Positions 7,435-15,597 of a stretch of DNA of 34,690 nucleotides are shown here, one piece after another; the first letter of the stretch is position 1, and every line of letters begins with the position of its first letter. The DNA comes from Candidatus Azobacteroides sp. Its GTDB lineage: Bacteria > Bacteroidota > Bacteroidia > Bacteroidales > WRGA01. The stretch is from the NCBI GenBank assembly GCA_009787405.1, contig WRGA01000103.1:1-34690 (forward strand). The letters are read 5' to 3'. Under the pieces are notes generated by a model, which made no database searches, had not been told where the DNA came from, and was given only the letters and a program-made list of their open reading frames with translations. Made by a program: the position numbers and the translations under genes.

Positions 7435-8295
7435 ATGAAACGATATTTTGTTGCATGCTTATTTCTTTCAATAATCGGAGTCGCTTTATTGGGAACTTCT
7501 TGCCGGAAAAAACACTCATTATCGGGCGATAATGAGATCAAATTTGATTCTGTCCGAATCACGGCAATACAATACTTATTTAACGATACGACAAAGCCGA
7601 ATTGTAATCTGGATCTTCAATTTGTATATCCGGCAGCATACAAAAACAAGAAAATATTAGATTCCATTCGAGTCTGGTTTATCGAATGCTTTTTCGGGAA
7701 AGAGTATTCGACATTTTCCCCCGAACAGGCGGCCGACCGGTTTAAAGCCGATTATCTGGCCGAATACAAAAACGTTGAAAAAGAATATTCGGACGATCAA
7801 GCCCGGAATGCCGATGAAGAATTTGTTCCGGTAAGCTGGTATTCGTATTACCTGACAGGCAATGTAAAAATCGAATTTAATAAAAACGATTTATTGTGTT
7901 TCCTTGTTTATAACGATATTTATAACGGAGGCGAGCATGGAGTCCATTCCTACTTGTATTATACCTTGAATTTGGAGACCGGAGAACGGCTGACGGAAAA
8001 AGACATTTTCAAGGAAGATTATCAGGAAGAATTAAGCAACCTGTTGGTGACCGCATTGGAAAAACAAAACAATGTTTCTTCGCGGGAGGAATTATCGGAT
8101 TTGGGATATGTCGGAGCGATCGAACTTCTTTCAAACGACAATTTCATCATCGGGGAAGAAGGCATCACCTATTTATATAATGAATATGAAATCGCTTCTT
8201 ACCTGATGGGAGCAGTCAAGATATTTATTCCGTACAGTTCAATGAAAGAGATTTTGAAACCCGGAACATCCGTTGCCGAATTGGCCGGCATGTGA
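7435..8295 (+). CDS. DUF3298/RsiV-like lipoprotein
   Basis: 286 residues. The N-terminus has a lipoprotein signal with lipobox LLGTSC (Cys23), so the product should be lipid-anchored in the envelope. The middle and C-terminal parts follow the DUF4163/DUF3298 layout seen in PdaC- and RsiV-type extracytoplasmic proteins: a variable segment to about 110, then YYLTGNVKIEFNKNDLLCF, the conserved YNDIYNGGEHG...YTLNLETGERLTEKDIF block (about 160-200), and a final ITYLYNEYEIASYLMG...IFIPYSSMKEIL block. No catalytic site is recognised. It stands apart from its left neighbours. rsmG follows 45 nt downstream on the same strand and may be co-transcribed. Confidence 0.8.
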   Translation: MKRYFVACLFLSIIGVALLGTSCRKKHSLSGDNEIKFDSVRITAIQYLFNDTTKPNCNLDLQFVYPAAYKNKKILDSIRVWFIECFFGKEYSTFSPEQAADRFKADYLAEYKNVEKEYSDDQARNADEEFVPVSWYSYYLTGNVKIEFNKNDLLCFLVYNDIYNGGEHGVHSYLYYTLNLETGERLTEKDIFKEDYQEELSNLLVTALEKQNNVSSREELSDLGYVGAIELLSNDNFIIGEEGITYLYNEYEIASYLMGAVKIFIPYSSMKEILKPGTSVAELAGM

Positions 8296-8340
8296 GAAGT
8301 TGTGTTTTAGGGAATTGCGGAAGCGTTAAGTAAATACGAC

Positions 8341-8964
8341 ATGAATATTATTTTAAAATATTTTCCTTCGTTGACGGAAAAGCAAATCGATCAATTTTCG
8401 GCATTATACGGCTTGTATGCCGATTGGAATGCCAAAATCAATGTGATTTCCCGAAAAGACATCGAAAACTTGTACGTCCGGCATGTGTTGCATTCTTTAG
8501 GAATTGCCAAACTGTTGACATTCAGAAGCGGAACGTCGATTTTGGATGTGGGAACCGGCGGAGGATTTCCGGGAATACCTTTGGCGATCTTATTTCCCGA
8601 AGTGACCTTTTGTCTGCTCGAGAGCATCGGCAAAAAAATAAAAGTGGCGGCTGAAATTGCTCAGGCAACGGAACTGACGAATGTCAGCTTCCACCGGTGC
8701 CGTGCCGAAGACGAAAAAGATAAATTTGATTTTGTTGTCAGTCGTGCCGTGATGCCGCTACCCGATTTGTTGAAAATTGTTCGCAAGAACATTAAAAAAG
8801 AACAACAAAACGCACTTCCGAACGGAATTATTTGTTTAAAGGGCGGAGAATTGCAACCTGAAATTCGTCCTTTTCGCAACATGGTGATGGTTACCGATTT
8901 GAGTGATTATTTTGAAGAAGAATATTTCGATACGAAAAAAATGATTTATTTACCGGTAGGATAA
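8341..8964 (+). CDS. rsmG: 16S rRNA (guanine(527)-N(7))-methyltransferase RsmG
   Basis: 207 residues, the normal length for RsmG (GidB), which methylates N7 of G527 in 16S rRNA with S-adenosylmethionine in the cytoplasm. Landmarks: the N-terminal YADWNAKINVISRKDIENLYVRHVLHSL segment typical of the family, the SAM-binding loop LDVGTGGGFPGIPLA (about 67-81), LLESIGKKIKVAAE after strand 2, the RAEDEKDKFDFVVSRAV block, and LKGGEL near the end. Every family block is present, so the enzyme should be active. Loss of this enzyme is known to give low-level streptomycin resistance in other bacteria. The next gene starts 77 nt downstream on the same strand. Confidence 0.95.
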   Translation: MNIILKYFPSLTEKQIDQFSALYGLYADWNAKINVISRKDIENLYVRHVLHSLGIAKLLTFRSGTSILDVGTGGGFPGIPLAILFPEVTFCLLESIGKKIKVAAEIAQATELTNVSFHRCRAEDEKDKFDFVVSRAVMPLPDLLKIVRKNIKKEQQNALPNGIICLKGGELQPEIRPFRNMVMVTDLSDYFEEEYFDTKKMIYLPVG

Positions 8965-9041
8965 CCGGTTTGCGGCCCGCGGGGTACGAATCCGGGCCGT
9001 GACCGTGTTTCCTGCGAGGGACAAAATGATTAAAAAATAGT

Positions 9042-9695
9042 ATGAATATAAAACAATTTGAGTTCAATCCGTTTTCCGTAAACACTTATATATTGTATGA
9101 CGATACAGGCCGGGGTGTGATGATTGACGCGGGAATGTATTCGGACAAAGAAAAAAAGGAAACGGCGGCATGGATCAAAAATTATGATTTGCAGTTGAAA
9201 CATTTGTTGAATACCCATTTGCATTGCGATCATTTATTGGGAAATCCGTTTATGTTGAAAGAATTCGGCATAAAAACAAAAGCGCACGAAGGAGACCGTT
9301 TTTTATTGGACAGCGTGAAAGATCAGGCTGCCATGTTCGGTCTGTCGATGAGTGACGAAGAAATCTTGGTCGACTGTTTTTTGAAAGAAGAAGAAGCGGT
9401 AACTTTCGGAAATGCTTCTTTACAAGTCATTCATGTGCCTGGACATTCTCCGGGAAGCGTGGTGTTTTATTCCGAAGCTGACAAGTGCCTGTTTGCCGGC
9501 GACGTTCTTTTTCGCGGAAGCATCGGACGAACGGATCTTCCCGGCGGAAATTATGAAGAATTGATCTCCGGCATCCGGAAAAAACTGTTTATCTTGCCGG
9601 ACGACACCGTTGTTTATTCCGGACACGGCCCGTCGACAACTATCGGACGCGAGAAAAAATACAACCCGTTTTTTCCCCCGGCCCGTAACACATAA
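9042..9695 (+). CDS. MBL-fold hydrolase, glyoxalase II-like (YcbL type)
   Basis: 217 residues of metallo-beta-lactamase fold. Metal ligands are visible: THLHCDH (His59, His61, Asp63, His64), the HVPGHSPGSVVFY histidine, the Asp in LFAGDVLFRGSIGRTDLPGG, and the last His in VYSGHGPSTTIGREKKYNPF. The GRTDLPGG loop and the compact size without the C-terminal helical domain of true glyoxalase II put it with YcbL-type thioester hydrolases. The substrate may be S-lactoylglutathione-like or another thioester and cannot be fixed here. No signal peptide, so it is cytoplasmic. It follows rsmG on the same strand, a loose operon at most. Confidence 0.88.
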   Translation: MNIKQFEFNPFSVNTYILYDDTGRGVMIDAGMYSDKEKKETAAWIKNYDLQLKHLLNTHLHCDHLLGNPFMLKEFGIKTKAHEGDRFLLDSVKDQAAMFGLSMSDEEILVDCFLKEEEAVTFGNASLQVIHVPGHSPGSVVFYSEADKCLFAGDVLFRGSIGRTDLPGGNYEELISGIRKKLFILPDDTVVYSGHGPSTTIGREKKYNPFFPPARNT

Positions 9696-9727
9696 TTATT
9701 AACTCTTAAGCATGCCGCAAAAAACAA

Positions 9728-9850
9728 TTTATATTTTAAATGCCAAGTCACAAAGACGAAAAGACGCAAAGTTTAAATTCTTTGCGACTTTGTGCCTTTG
9801 GGACTTCGCGGTTGAAATAATTTAAATTAAATTCTGCCATGTACTTAACT
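9728..9850 (+). repeat. Composite intergenic repeat, copy 1 (overlaps gcvP leader)
   Basis: Blocks shared with 28092-28204 in the same order and orientation: TTTATATTTTAAAyGC, TTAAATTCTTTGCGACTTTG followed by TGyCTTTG, and TTAAATTCTGCC followed by two bases and GTACTTAA. Here the core is also an imperfect palindrome: AAGTCACAAAG...GACGCAAAG pairs with CTTTGCGACTTTGTG...GGACTT around 9745-9806. The last block contains the ATG at 9839, which would otherwise be taken as the gcvP start. Confidence 0.75.
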
Positions 9851-9868
9851 CATAATTCACAGCTCTTC

Positions 9869-12712
9869 ATGGGAACCGAACGCTTTTTTACCCGTCATAT
9901 CGGTATTCGGGAAAATGATTGGGATGAAATGCTCGAAAAAATCAAGGTATCGTCATTGGATGAATTAATAGATCAGACCATCCCCGAAAACATTCGTTTG
10001 AAAAAAACGCTTAATTTGCCGAAAGCCCTGTCGGAAGATGACTATGCCGAACATATCGGATTATTGGCCGGTAAAAACAAAGTATTTACCTCCTACATCG
10101 GGATGGGTTGGTATGAAACAGCCACGCCCGCCCCGATATTGCGGAATGTATTTGAAAATCCCTGTTGGTACACTTCCTACACGCCGTATCAAGCCGAGAT
10201 TTCACAAGGCCGCTTGGAAGCCTTGTTGAATTTTCAGACCATGGTAAGCGATTTGACCGGATTGCCGTTGTCAAACAGTTCATTGTTGGATGAAGCTACA
10301 GCCGCCGCCGAAGCCGCAACCATGATGTTCGGCCTTCGAAGTCGTGAAAAACAAAAATCAGGAGCGAATATTTTATTGGCGGATAAAAATATTTTCCCGC
10401 AAACCTTGGCCGTTTTGCATACCAGATGCATTTCGCAGGGGATAGAGTTGAAAATTTCGGATTGTCAAGCCTTCGAATTTTCCGGAAAAATATTCGGCGT
10501 GATGCTTCAATATCCCGATGCAGACGGAAAAGTGGAAAATTACAGCCGGTTAACCGAAAAAGCGAAAGCCGCCGATTGTAAAGTTGCAGTTGCAACGGAT
10601 TTACTTTCGCTGTGCCTGCTGGTTCCTCCCGGAGAATGGGGGGCGGATATCGCATTCGGCAGCTCCCAAAGATTCGGAGTGCCGATGTATTACGGCGGAC
10701 CTTCGGCGGGGTTTTTCTCGGCAAAAGATGAATATAAACGCCACATGCCCGGGCGGATTATCGGCATCTCGAAAGATGCATACGGAAAACAAGCCTTGCG
10801 CATGGCGTTGCAAACCCGGGAGCAACACATCAAGCGGGAAAAGGCGACATCCAATATTTGTACGGCTCAAGCGTTATTGGCAACAATGGCAGGCTTTTAT
10901 GCCGTTTATCACGGGCCCGACGGATTAAAAAACATCGCTTCGGGAGTGCATTCCATCGCCGTGTTTTTTGCGGAACAAGTCGGAAAATTGGGGTATAAAC
11001 AACTCAACAAGAACTATTTCGATACGTTGAAATTGCAGCTTCCTTCGAATGTGTCCACGGAGGTGTTGCGTCATATCGCTGTTTACAAGGAGATCAACCT
11101 GCGTTATTTCGAAACGGGAGAGGTTGGTATAAGTTTCGACGAAACAACGAGTATTCGGGAAGTCAATGCTTTGCTTTCGGTTTTTGCATCGGCGGCCGAA
11201 GTCAATTGGACGGCTCAACAAGAAATTCCGCAAACGTCGATACTCGACGAGGAATTTGTTCGTACAAGCCGGTTTTTGCAGGACGACGTTTTTCTTCAAT
11301 ATCATTCGGAAACTGAATTGATGCGTTACATCAAAAAATTGGAACGAAGGGACATTTCCTTGACCCATTCGATGATTTCGCTTGGTTCGTGCACCATGAA
11401 ACTGAATGCGGCGTCGGAACTTCTTCCGCTGAATCATCCCGGATTCAGGAATATCCACCCTTTTGCTCCGGCCGATCAGGTGGAAGGATACCGCGAACTG
11501 ACCGGCAATTTGTCTGAATATTTGGGTGAAATCACAGGATTGCCGGGAGTCAGTTTGCAGCCTAATTCCGGCGCCGCCGGAGAATATGCCGGGCTTCGGG
11601 TGATTGGTGAATACCTGAAAAGCATCGGGCAGGAGCATCGCAATACGGTGTTGATTCCGGCATCGGCACACGGAACAAATCCGGCGAGCGCGGTACAGGC
11701 CGGATTTGAAGTGGTTGTCGTAAAATGCGATGAGAACGGGAATGTGGACATCGATGATTTACGCGGAAAAGCGGAATTGTACCGGAACCGGTTGGCCGCA
11801 TTCATGATTACCTACCCTTCGACACACGGTATTTTTGAACCCGGGATAAGGGAAATGTGCGAAATGATTCACCGCTATGGAGGACAAGTGTACATGGACG
11901 GCGCCAATATGAATGCACAGGTCGGGTTGACTAATCCGGGATTTATCGGAGCCGATGTGTGCCATTTGAATTTACATAAAACATTTGCCGTTCCCCACGG
12001 CGGAGGCGGGCCGGGTGCGGGGCCTATTTGTGCGGCAAAACATTTGATCCCGTTTTTACCGCAGCATCCCGCTGTTTCAGGAACATTGAACACCGTTTCT
12101 TCGGCACCTTTCGGAAGTGCGGGAATTTTACCCGTTTCTTACGGATACATCCGTATGATGGGGGCCGACGGCTTGACGGCTGCCACTAAAATCGCAATTT
12201 TGAATGCCAATTATCTGGCAGCCTTCTTTGACGATACTTATGGTGTTGTTTATAAAGGAAAAAACGATCGTGTCGGGCATGAAATGATCTTGGAATGCCG
12301 GAAGTTGAAGGTAAGTTCCGGTATTTCGGAAACCGATGTTGCCAAACGATTGATCGATTATGGATTTCATGCTCCGACATTATCATTTCCCGTGGCGGGA
12401 ACGCTGATGATCGAACCGACCGAGAGCGAAAGTCTGGCCGAATTGAAGCGTTTTGTCGAAGCGATGCATTCGATTTATGATGAAATAAAAGAAGTGGAAT
12501 CCGGCGTTGCCGATAAGGAAGACAACGTTTTGATTAATGCGCCTCATCCGCAGTATGAAGTTTGCGCCGACGAATGGAATCATTCTTATTCCCGTCAAAA
12601 AGCGGCATTTCCTTTGGAACGGATTCAAGAGAACAAGTTTTGGGTCAATGTTGCGCGGGTGGATAATGCCTTCGGCGACAGAAATTTAGTTGCGACAAGA
12701 ACTTATAGGTAA
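9869..12712 (+). CDS. gcvP: Glycine dehydrogenase (decarboxylating), P-protein
   Basis: A full-length, single-chain P-protein of the glycine cleavage system (947 residues from ATG 9869). It decarboxylates glycine with pyridoxal phosphate and passes the aminomethyl group to the lipoyl H-protein. The N-terminal half begins MGTERFFTRHIG and contains YIGMGWYET and TPYQAEISQGRLEALLNFQTM. The C-terminal half has SLGSCTMKLNAASELLPL and the PLP lysine in LNLHKTFAVPHGGGGPGAGP (Lys704 from this start). An in-frame ATG at 9839 lies inside an interspersed repeat and adds ten residues unlike the family, so 9869 is preferred. No glycine riboswitch is apparent in the leader. gcvT and gcvH are not in the window, so the complex is encoded at separate loci. 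Confidence 0.95.
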   Translation: MGTERFFTRHIGIRENDWDEMLEKIKVSSLDELIDQTIPENIRLKKTLNLPKALSEDDYAEHIGLLAGKNKVFTSYIGMGWYETATPAPILRNVFENPCWYTSYTPYQAEISQGRLEALLNFQTMVSDLTGLPLSNSSLLDEATAAAEAATMMFGLRSREKQKSGANILLADKNIFPQTLAVLHTRCISQGIELKISDCQAFEFSGKIFGVMLQYPDADGKVENYSRLTEKAKAADCKVAVATDLLSLCLLVPPGEWGADIAFGSSQRFGVPMYYGGPSAGFFSAKDEYKRHMPGRIIGISKDAYGKQALRMALQTREQHIKREKATSNICTAQALLATMAGFYAVYHGPDGLKNIASGVHSIAVFFAEQVGKLGYKQLNKNYFDTLKLQLPSNVSTEVLRHIAVYKEINLRYFETGEVGISFDETTSIREVNALLSVFASAAEVNWTAQQEIPQTSILDEEFVRTSRFLQDDVFLQYHSETELMRYIKKLERRDISLTHSMISLGSCTMKLNAASELLPLNHPGFRNIHPFAPADQVEGYRELTGNLSEYLGEITGLPGVSLQPNSGAAGEYAGLRVIGEYLKSIGQEHRNTVLIPASAHGTNPASAVQAGFEVVVVKCDENGNVDIDDLRGKAELYRNRLAAFMITYPSTHGIFEPGIREMCEMIHRYGGQVYMDGANMNAQVGLTNPGFIGADVCHLNLHKTFAVPHGGGGPGAGPICAAKHLIPFLPQHPAVSGTLNTVSSAPFGSAGILPVSYGYIRMMGADGLTAATKIAILNANYLAAFFDDTYGVVYKGKNDRVGHEMILECRKLKVSSGISETDVAKRLIDYGFHAPTLSFPVAGTLMIEPTESESLAELKRFVEAMHSIYDEIKEVESGVADKEDNVLINAPHPQYEVCADEWNHSYSRQKAAFPLERIQENKFWVNVARVDNAFGDRNLVATRTYR

Positions 12713-12840
12713 CAAAAAAACAAACAACTGAATTAGAGCGACTTGTATTTTTGTTATTTTTATGGAGCTGTATGTAAAATATTGGAATTTACTGATCGAC
12801 TAAAATTTGAGACGTCAAAAAAGGTTGTAAATTTTTAAAG

Positions 12841-12930
12841 GCGGCAAACACGCCGTAGGCATGAAATCCGGATAAACTTTGCAAGAGGTTATTCATGTTT
12901 CAGTCTTACGGACGTACGATAGCAGGTGTG
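12841..12930 (+). repeat. Palindromic interspersed repeat, copy 2
   Basis: The + strand reads GCGGCAAACAC, CGTAGGCATGAAA, GGATAAAC, TTGCAAGAG, GTTATTCA, TTTCAGTCTTACGGACG, ACGATAGC. The outer blocks match the minus strand of 7123-7206. The central 21 bases are identical to the + strand of that copy, that is, inverted relative to the flanks. GCCGTAGGCATGAAA can pair with TTTCAGTCTTACGGAC, giving a hairpin of about 85 nt. Confidence 0.7.
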
Positions 12931-12964
12931 TCGGAGGGGGGTACTCTAAATTAATTTTTTCATT

Positions 12965-14044
12965 ATGTTCAACTCATTTGGAAATATATTCCGCCTGACT
13001 TCGTTCGGCGAATCTCACGGTTCCGCCATCGGAGGAGTGATTGACGGATGCCCTTCGGGAATTGAAGTGGATCTTGAATTTATTCAATCCGAACTGGATC
13101 GTCGTCGTCCGGGACAATCGGCCATCACCACGCCGCGTAAAGAAGATGACCGGGTCGAGTTCCTTTCCGGAATTTACGAAAGTAAAACAACCGGCACGCC
13201 GATCGGGTTTATCATTGAAAATACCGATCAACATTCGTCCGATTACGATGACATGAAAGATATTTTCCGTCCTTCCCATGCCGATTATGTTTATCAAACG
13301 AAATACGGCATCCGCGATCACAGAGGAGGAGGAAGGTCTTCGGCCCGGGAAACGATTGCGCGTTGTGTTGCCGGAGCCATAGCCAAGACGGCCCTGAAAC
13401 AATTGGGAATAACCGTGACGGCCTATACCTCGCAAGTCGGCCCGGTGAAAGTAAATCGTTTTTACAAAGAATTGGATTTGTCGTTGGTCGAATCGACGCC
13501 CGTTCGTTGTCCCGATCCTGAAATCGCGGCTCAAATGATCGAGTTGATCAAGCGGGTCAAATCAGAAGGCGATACCCTCGGCGGAACCATCACCTGTGTT
13601 GCAACCGGAATACCCGTCGGGTTGGGAGAACCGGTATTCGGCAAATTACATCAGGCATTGGGAAGTGCCATGTTGAGCATCAATGCCGTAAAAGGATTTG
13701 AATACGGCAGCGGATTCGAAGGCGTTCAATACAGAGGTTCTCAAATGAACGATGTGTTTTACAAATTCGAAACGGGAGGCATCAGAACCGGAACAAATAA
13801 TTCCGGGGGCATTCAAGGCGGCATTTCAAACGGAGAAGATATTTATTTCAAGGTCGCTTTTAAACCGATTGCCACCTTGTTGAAAGAACAACACACCGTT
13901 GACAAATCCGGGAATGAAACCATTCTGAAAGCACGAGGCCGTCATGATTCATGCGTTCTTCCGCGAGCCGTTCCCATTGTGGAGGCCATGACAGCCATGG
14001 TTCTTTTGGATTATTATCTGATTGCAAAAACAAGAACGCTTTAA
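12965..14044 (+). CDS. aroC: Chorismate synthase
   Basis: 359 residues, normal for the family. It converts 5-enolpyruvylshikimate-3-phosphate to chorismate using reduced FMN, the last step of the shikimate route, in the cytoplasm. All three signatures are visible: [19 protein letters not shown] near residue 15, the [25 protein letters not shown] block near 117-141, and [18 protein letters not shown] near 325-342. The start [19 protein letters not shown] is the canonical one. The preceding 250 bases hold a palindromic repeat. A small MmcQ-type gene and a biotin ligase gene follow closely on the same strand. No other aromatic pathway gene is present here. Confidence 0.96.
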   Translation: MFNSFGNIFRLTSFGESHGSAIGGVIDGCPSGIEVDLEFIQSELDRRRPGQSAITTPRKEDDRVEFLSGIYESKTTGTPIGFIIENTDQHSSDYDDMKDIFRPSHADYVYQTKYGIRDHRGGGRSSARETIARCVAGAIAKTALKQLGITVTAYTSQVGPVKVNRFYKELDLSLVESTPVRCPDPEIAAQMIELIKRVKSEGDTLGGTITCVATGIPVGLGEPVFGKLHQALGSAMLSINAVKGFEYGSGFEGVQYRGSQMNDVFYKFETGGIRTGTNNSGGIQGGISNGEDIYFKVAFKPIATLLKEQHTVDKSGNETILKARGRHDSCVLPRAVPIVEAMTAMVLLDYYLIAKTRTL

Positions 14045-14078
14045 AAAATGTTATGATATAGCCTGTTATTCCTTGAAA

Positions 14079-14435
14079 ATGAACATAGAAGAAATAAGAG
14101 AATATTGTTTGTCTTTTAAAGCGGTCACGGAACACTTTCCGTTTGACGAGTTTACTCTTGTGTTTAAAGTAATGGATAAAATGTTTGCATTGATTCCGCT
14201 TGACGTTGCCGAAAAAAGTATAACCCTGAAATGTGATCCTGAAAAAGCCGTTGAATTAAGATCCCGACATGATGGTGTAATTCCGGGATATCATTTCAAC
14301 AAAAAATATTGGAATACGGTGTATATCACACCAGATTTATCCGATAAACTGCTGAAAGAATGGATTTCGGATTCATACGATGAAGTGGTGAAAAAATTTT
14401 CGAAGCCTAAACAAAAACAATTAATTGAATTATAA
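14079..14435 (+). CDS. MmcQ/YjbR family protein
   Basis: 118 residues from ATG 14079 (MNIEEIREYCLSFKAV). The frame is open farther upstream to 14022 inside aroC, but those 19 residues do not resemble the family. The layout is typical of MmcQ/YjbR proteins with a CyaY-like fold: an N-terminal helix, then EHFPFDEFTLVFKVMDKMFALI, KCDPEKAVELRSRHDGVIPGYHFNKKYWNTV, and an ISDSYDEVVKKFSKPKQ tail. These are cytoplasmic proteins often described as DNA-binding, but their role is not settled. Its stop codon is directly followed by the ATG of the biotin ligase gene, so the two are translated from one message. Confidence 0.88.
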   Translation: MNIEEIREYCLSFKAVTEHFPFDEFTLVFKVMDKMFALIPLDVAEKSITLKCDPEKAVELRSRHDGVIPGYHFNKKYWNTVYITPDLSDKLLKEWISDSYDEVVKKFSKPKQKQLIEL

Positions 14436-15209
14436 ATGGGAAAAAAAATTCAAGACATTATCATATTCTTAAATGAAACGACATCGACCAACAGGTACCT
14501 GCAAGATTTAAGTCAAGTCGAAAAACTGATGGAAGGAACCAGCGTATTGGCATTGTATCAGACGGCAGGACGAGGACATGACCGAAACCGGTGGGAATCG
14601 GAAAGAGGAAAAAACGTTCTGCTCAGTTCGATTTTTTATCCGGATGTATTGCCTGTGACCAAACAATTCTACTTGTCGGAAATAACGTCGGTAAGTATTT
14701 TACAGGCATTAAAAGAAGAAACGGACTCATTTGACCAAAAGGCGGCTTCGGAATTTTCGATCAAATGGCCGAACGATATTTATTGGCGCGACAAAAAAAT
14801 TGCCGGCATTTTGATTGAAAACGTGATTGAAAACAATCGGATCAAACAATCGATTATCGGAGCCGGAATTAATGTCAATCAGGAAAAATTTGTGTCGGAT
14901 GCTCCGAATCCGGTGTCTCTCAAACAAATTTTCGGAATGGATTTCAACATCCATCTGATATTCACCCGAATAATTAAGAATCTGCATTTTAATTATATCA
15001 AATTTTTGAAAAACGAATTACCGGACATCCATTCGTTCTACATGGACAATCTGTACCGGAAAGACGGAATGCATCCTTATCAAACAAGCGACGGCGAAAA
15101 ATTTTACGCTTCCGTCAAAAGAATCGAACCGTTCGGGGCTTTGGTTCTCGAAACAGAAGACGGCGGCGAAAAATCGTTCCTGTTCAAAGAAATTGAGTTT
15201 CTTGAATGA
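14436..15209 (+). CDS. birA: Biotin--[acetyl-CoA-carboxylase] ligase, non-repressor form
   Basis: 257 residues. It activates biotin with ATP and attaches it to the carboxyl carrier lysine of biotin-dependent carboxylases. Motifs: TTSTNRYL near 15-22, the adenylate-binding loop GRGHDRNRWESERGKN (45-60), KWPNDIYWRDKKIAGILIEN near 110-130, and IIGAGINVNQ. A small C-terminal SH3-like domain follows (ASVKRIEPFGALVLET). The N-terminal helix-turn-helix of E. coli BirA is absent, so this is a ligase only and not the biotin operon repressor. The ATG abuts the stop of the MmcQ/YjbR gene with no spacing. Confidence 0.92.
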   Translation: MGKKIQDIIIFLNETTSTNRYLQDLSQVEKLMEGTSVLALYQTAGRGHDRNRWESERGKNVLLSSIFYPDVLPVTKQFYLSEITSVSILQALKEETDSFDQKAASEFSIKWPNDIYWRDKKIAGILIENVIENNRIKQSIIGAGINVNQEKFVSDAPNPVSLKQIFGMDFNIHLIFTRIIKNLHFNYIKFLKNELPDIHSFYMDNLYRKDGMHPYQTSDGEKFYASVKRIEPFGALVLETEDGGEKSFLFKEIEFLE

Positions 15210-15373
15210 AGGAATGTCGGAAGATTATTAATATAAAAAATGAGATGCATATTTTTCATGTCGGTATCCACCACGCTGTCGCCCGCTTATCTTAATGCCC
15301 GGAGATCCAAAGCTCTCATTACTTGCCGTATATTTTCACTTCCTTTTTATAATTTTACGCAATTATTGCGCAA

Positions 15374-15580
15374 TTAGTTCATAATAACTCCTGCTCCATA
15401 ACCTGTATTTTTAAGTATCTCAAACTTACTTGTCAATTCTATTAATTCTGTTGTTGCAGTTCGTCTTGCTACTAAATTTATTCCCTGATACTCTTTATTT
15501 GTGATTTTACCTTTCTCTTTCACATACGGTACGTTTTTATTTGCCTGTCGTTCAAGCCTGAATCGTGGAATCGAATGCAT
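15374..15580 (-). pseudogene. Relic of a winged-helix C-terminal domain
   Basis: 68 residues whose body, LERQ...YVKEKGKITNKEYQ and then ARRTATTELIELTSKFEIL, matches the winged-helix tail found at the end of AlbA_2/RecG-like ATP-binding regulators and some Fic proteins. The usual form there is LNERQ..I.YI.E.GKITNKEYQ....SRRTATRDL..LV. The large catalytic or ATP-binding part that should precede it is absent: only about 180 bases without coding signal separate it from the biotin ligase gene. It is probably the left-over end of a deleted gene rather than a working protein. Confidence 0.5.
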
Positions 15581-15597
15581 CCCGAATATATCCTGGC

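Noticed and set aside
7194-7532. 112-residue + strand frame
   Set aside because: It overlaps the start of the DUF3298 lipoprotein gene in another phase, runs through a tandem repeat and has no family-like sequence.
9696-9868. Glycine riboswitch ahead of gcvP
   Set aside because: The leader is mostly an interspersed repeat, and no tandem glycine aptamer layout was seen.
10925-11671. 248-residue minus-strand frame
   Set aside because: It lies entirely inside gcvP, whose conserved motifs make that strand clearly the coding one.
12746-12753. TATTTTTG as a promoter for aroC
   Set aside because: It is an exact -7 match but without a -33 box, more than 200 bases from the gene and before a palindromic repeat; too weak to list.
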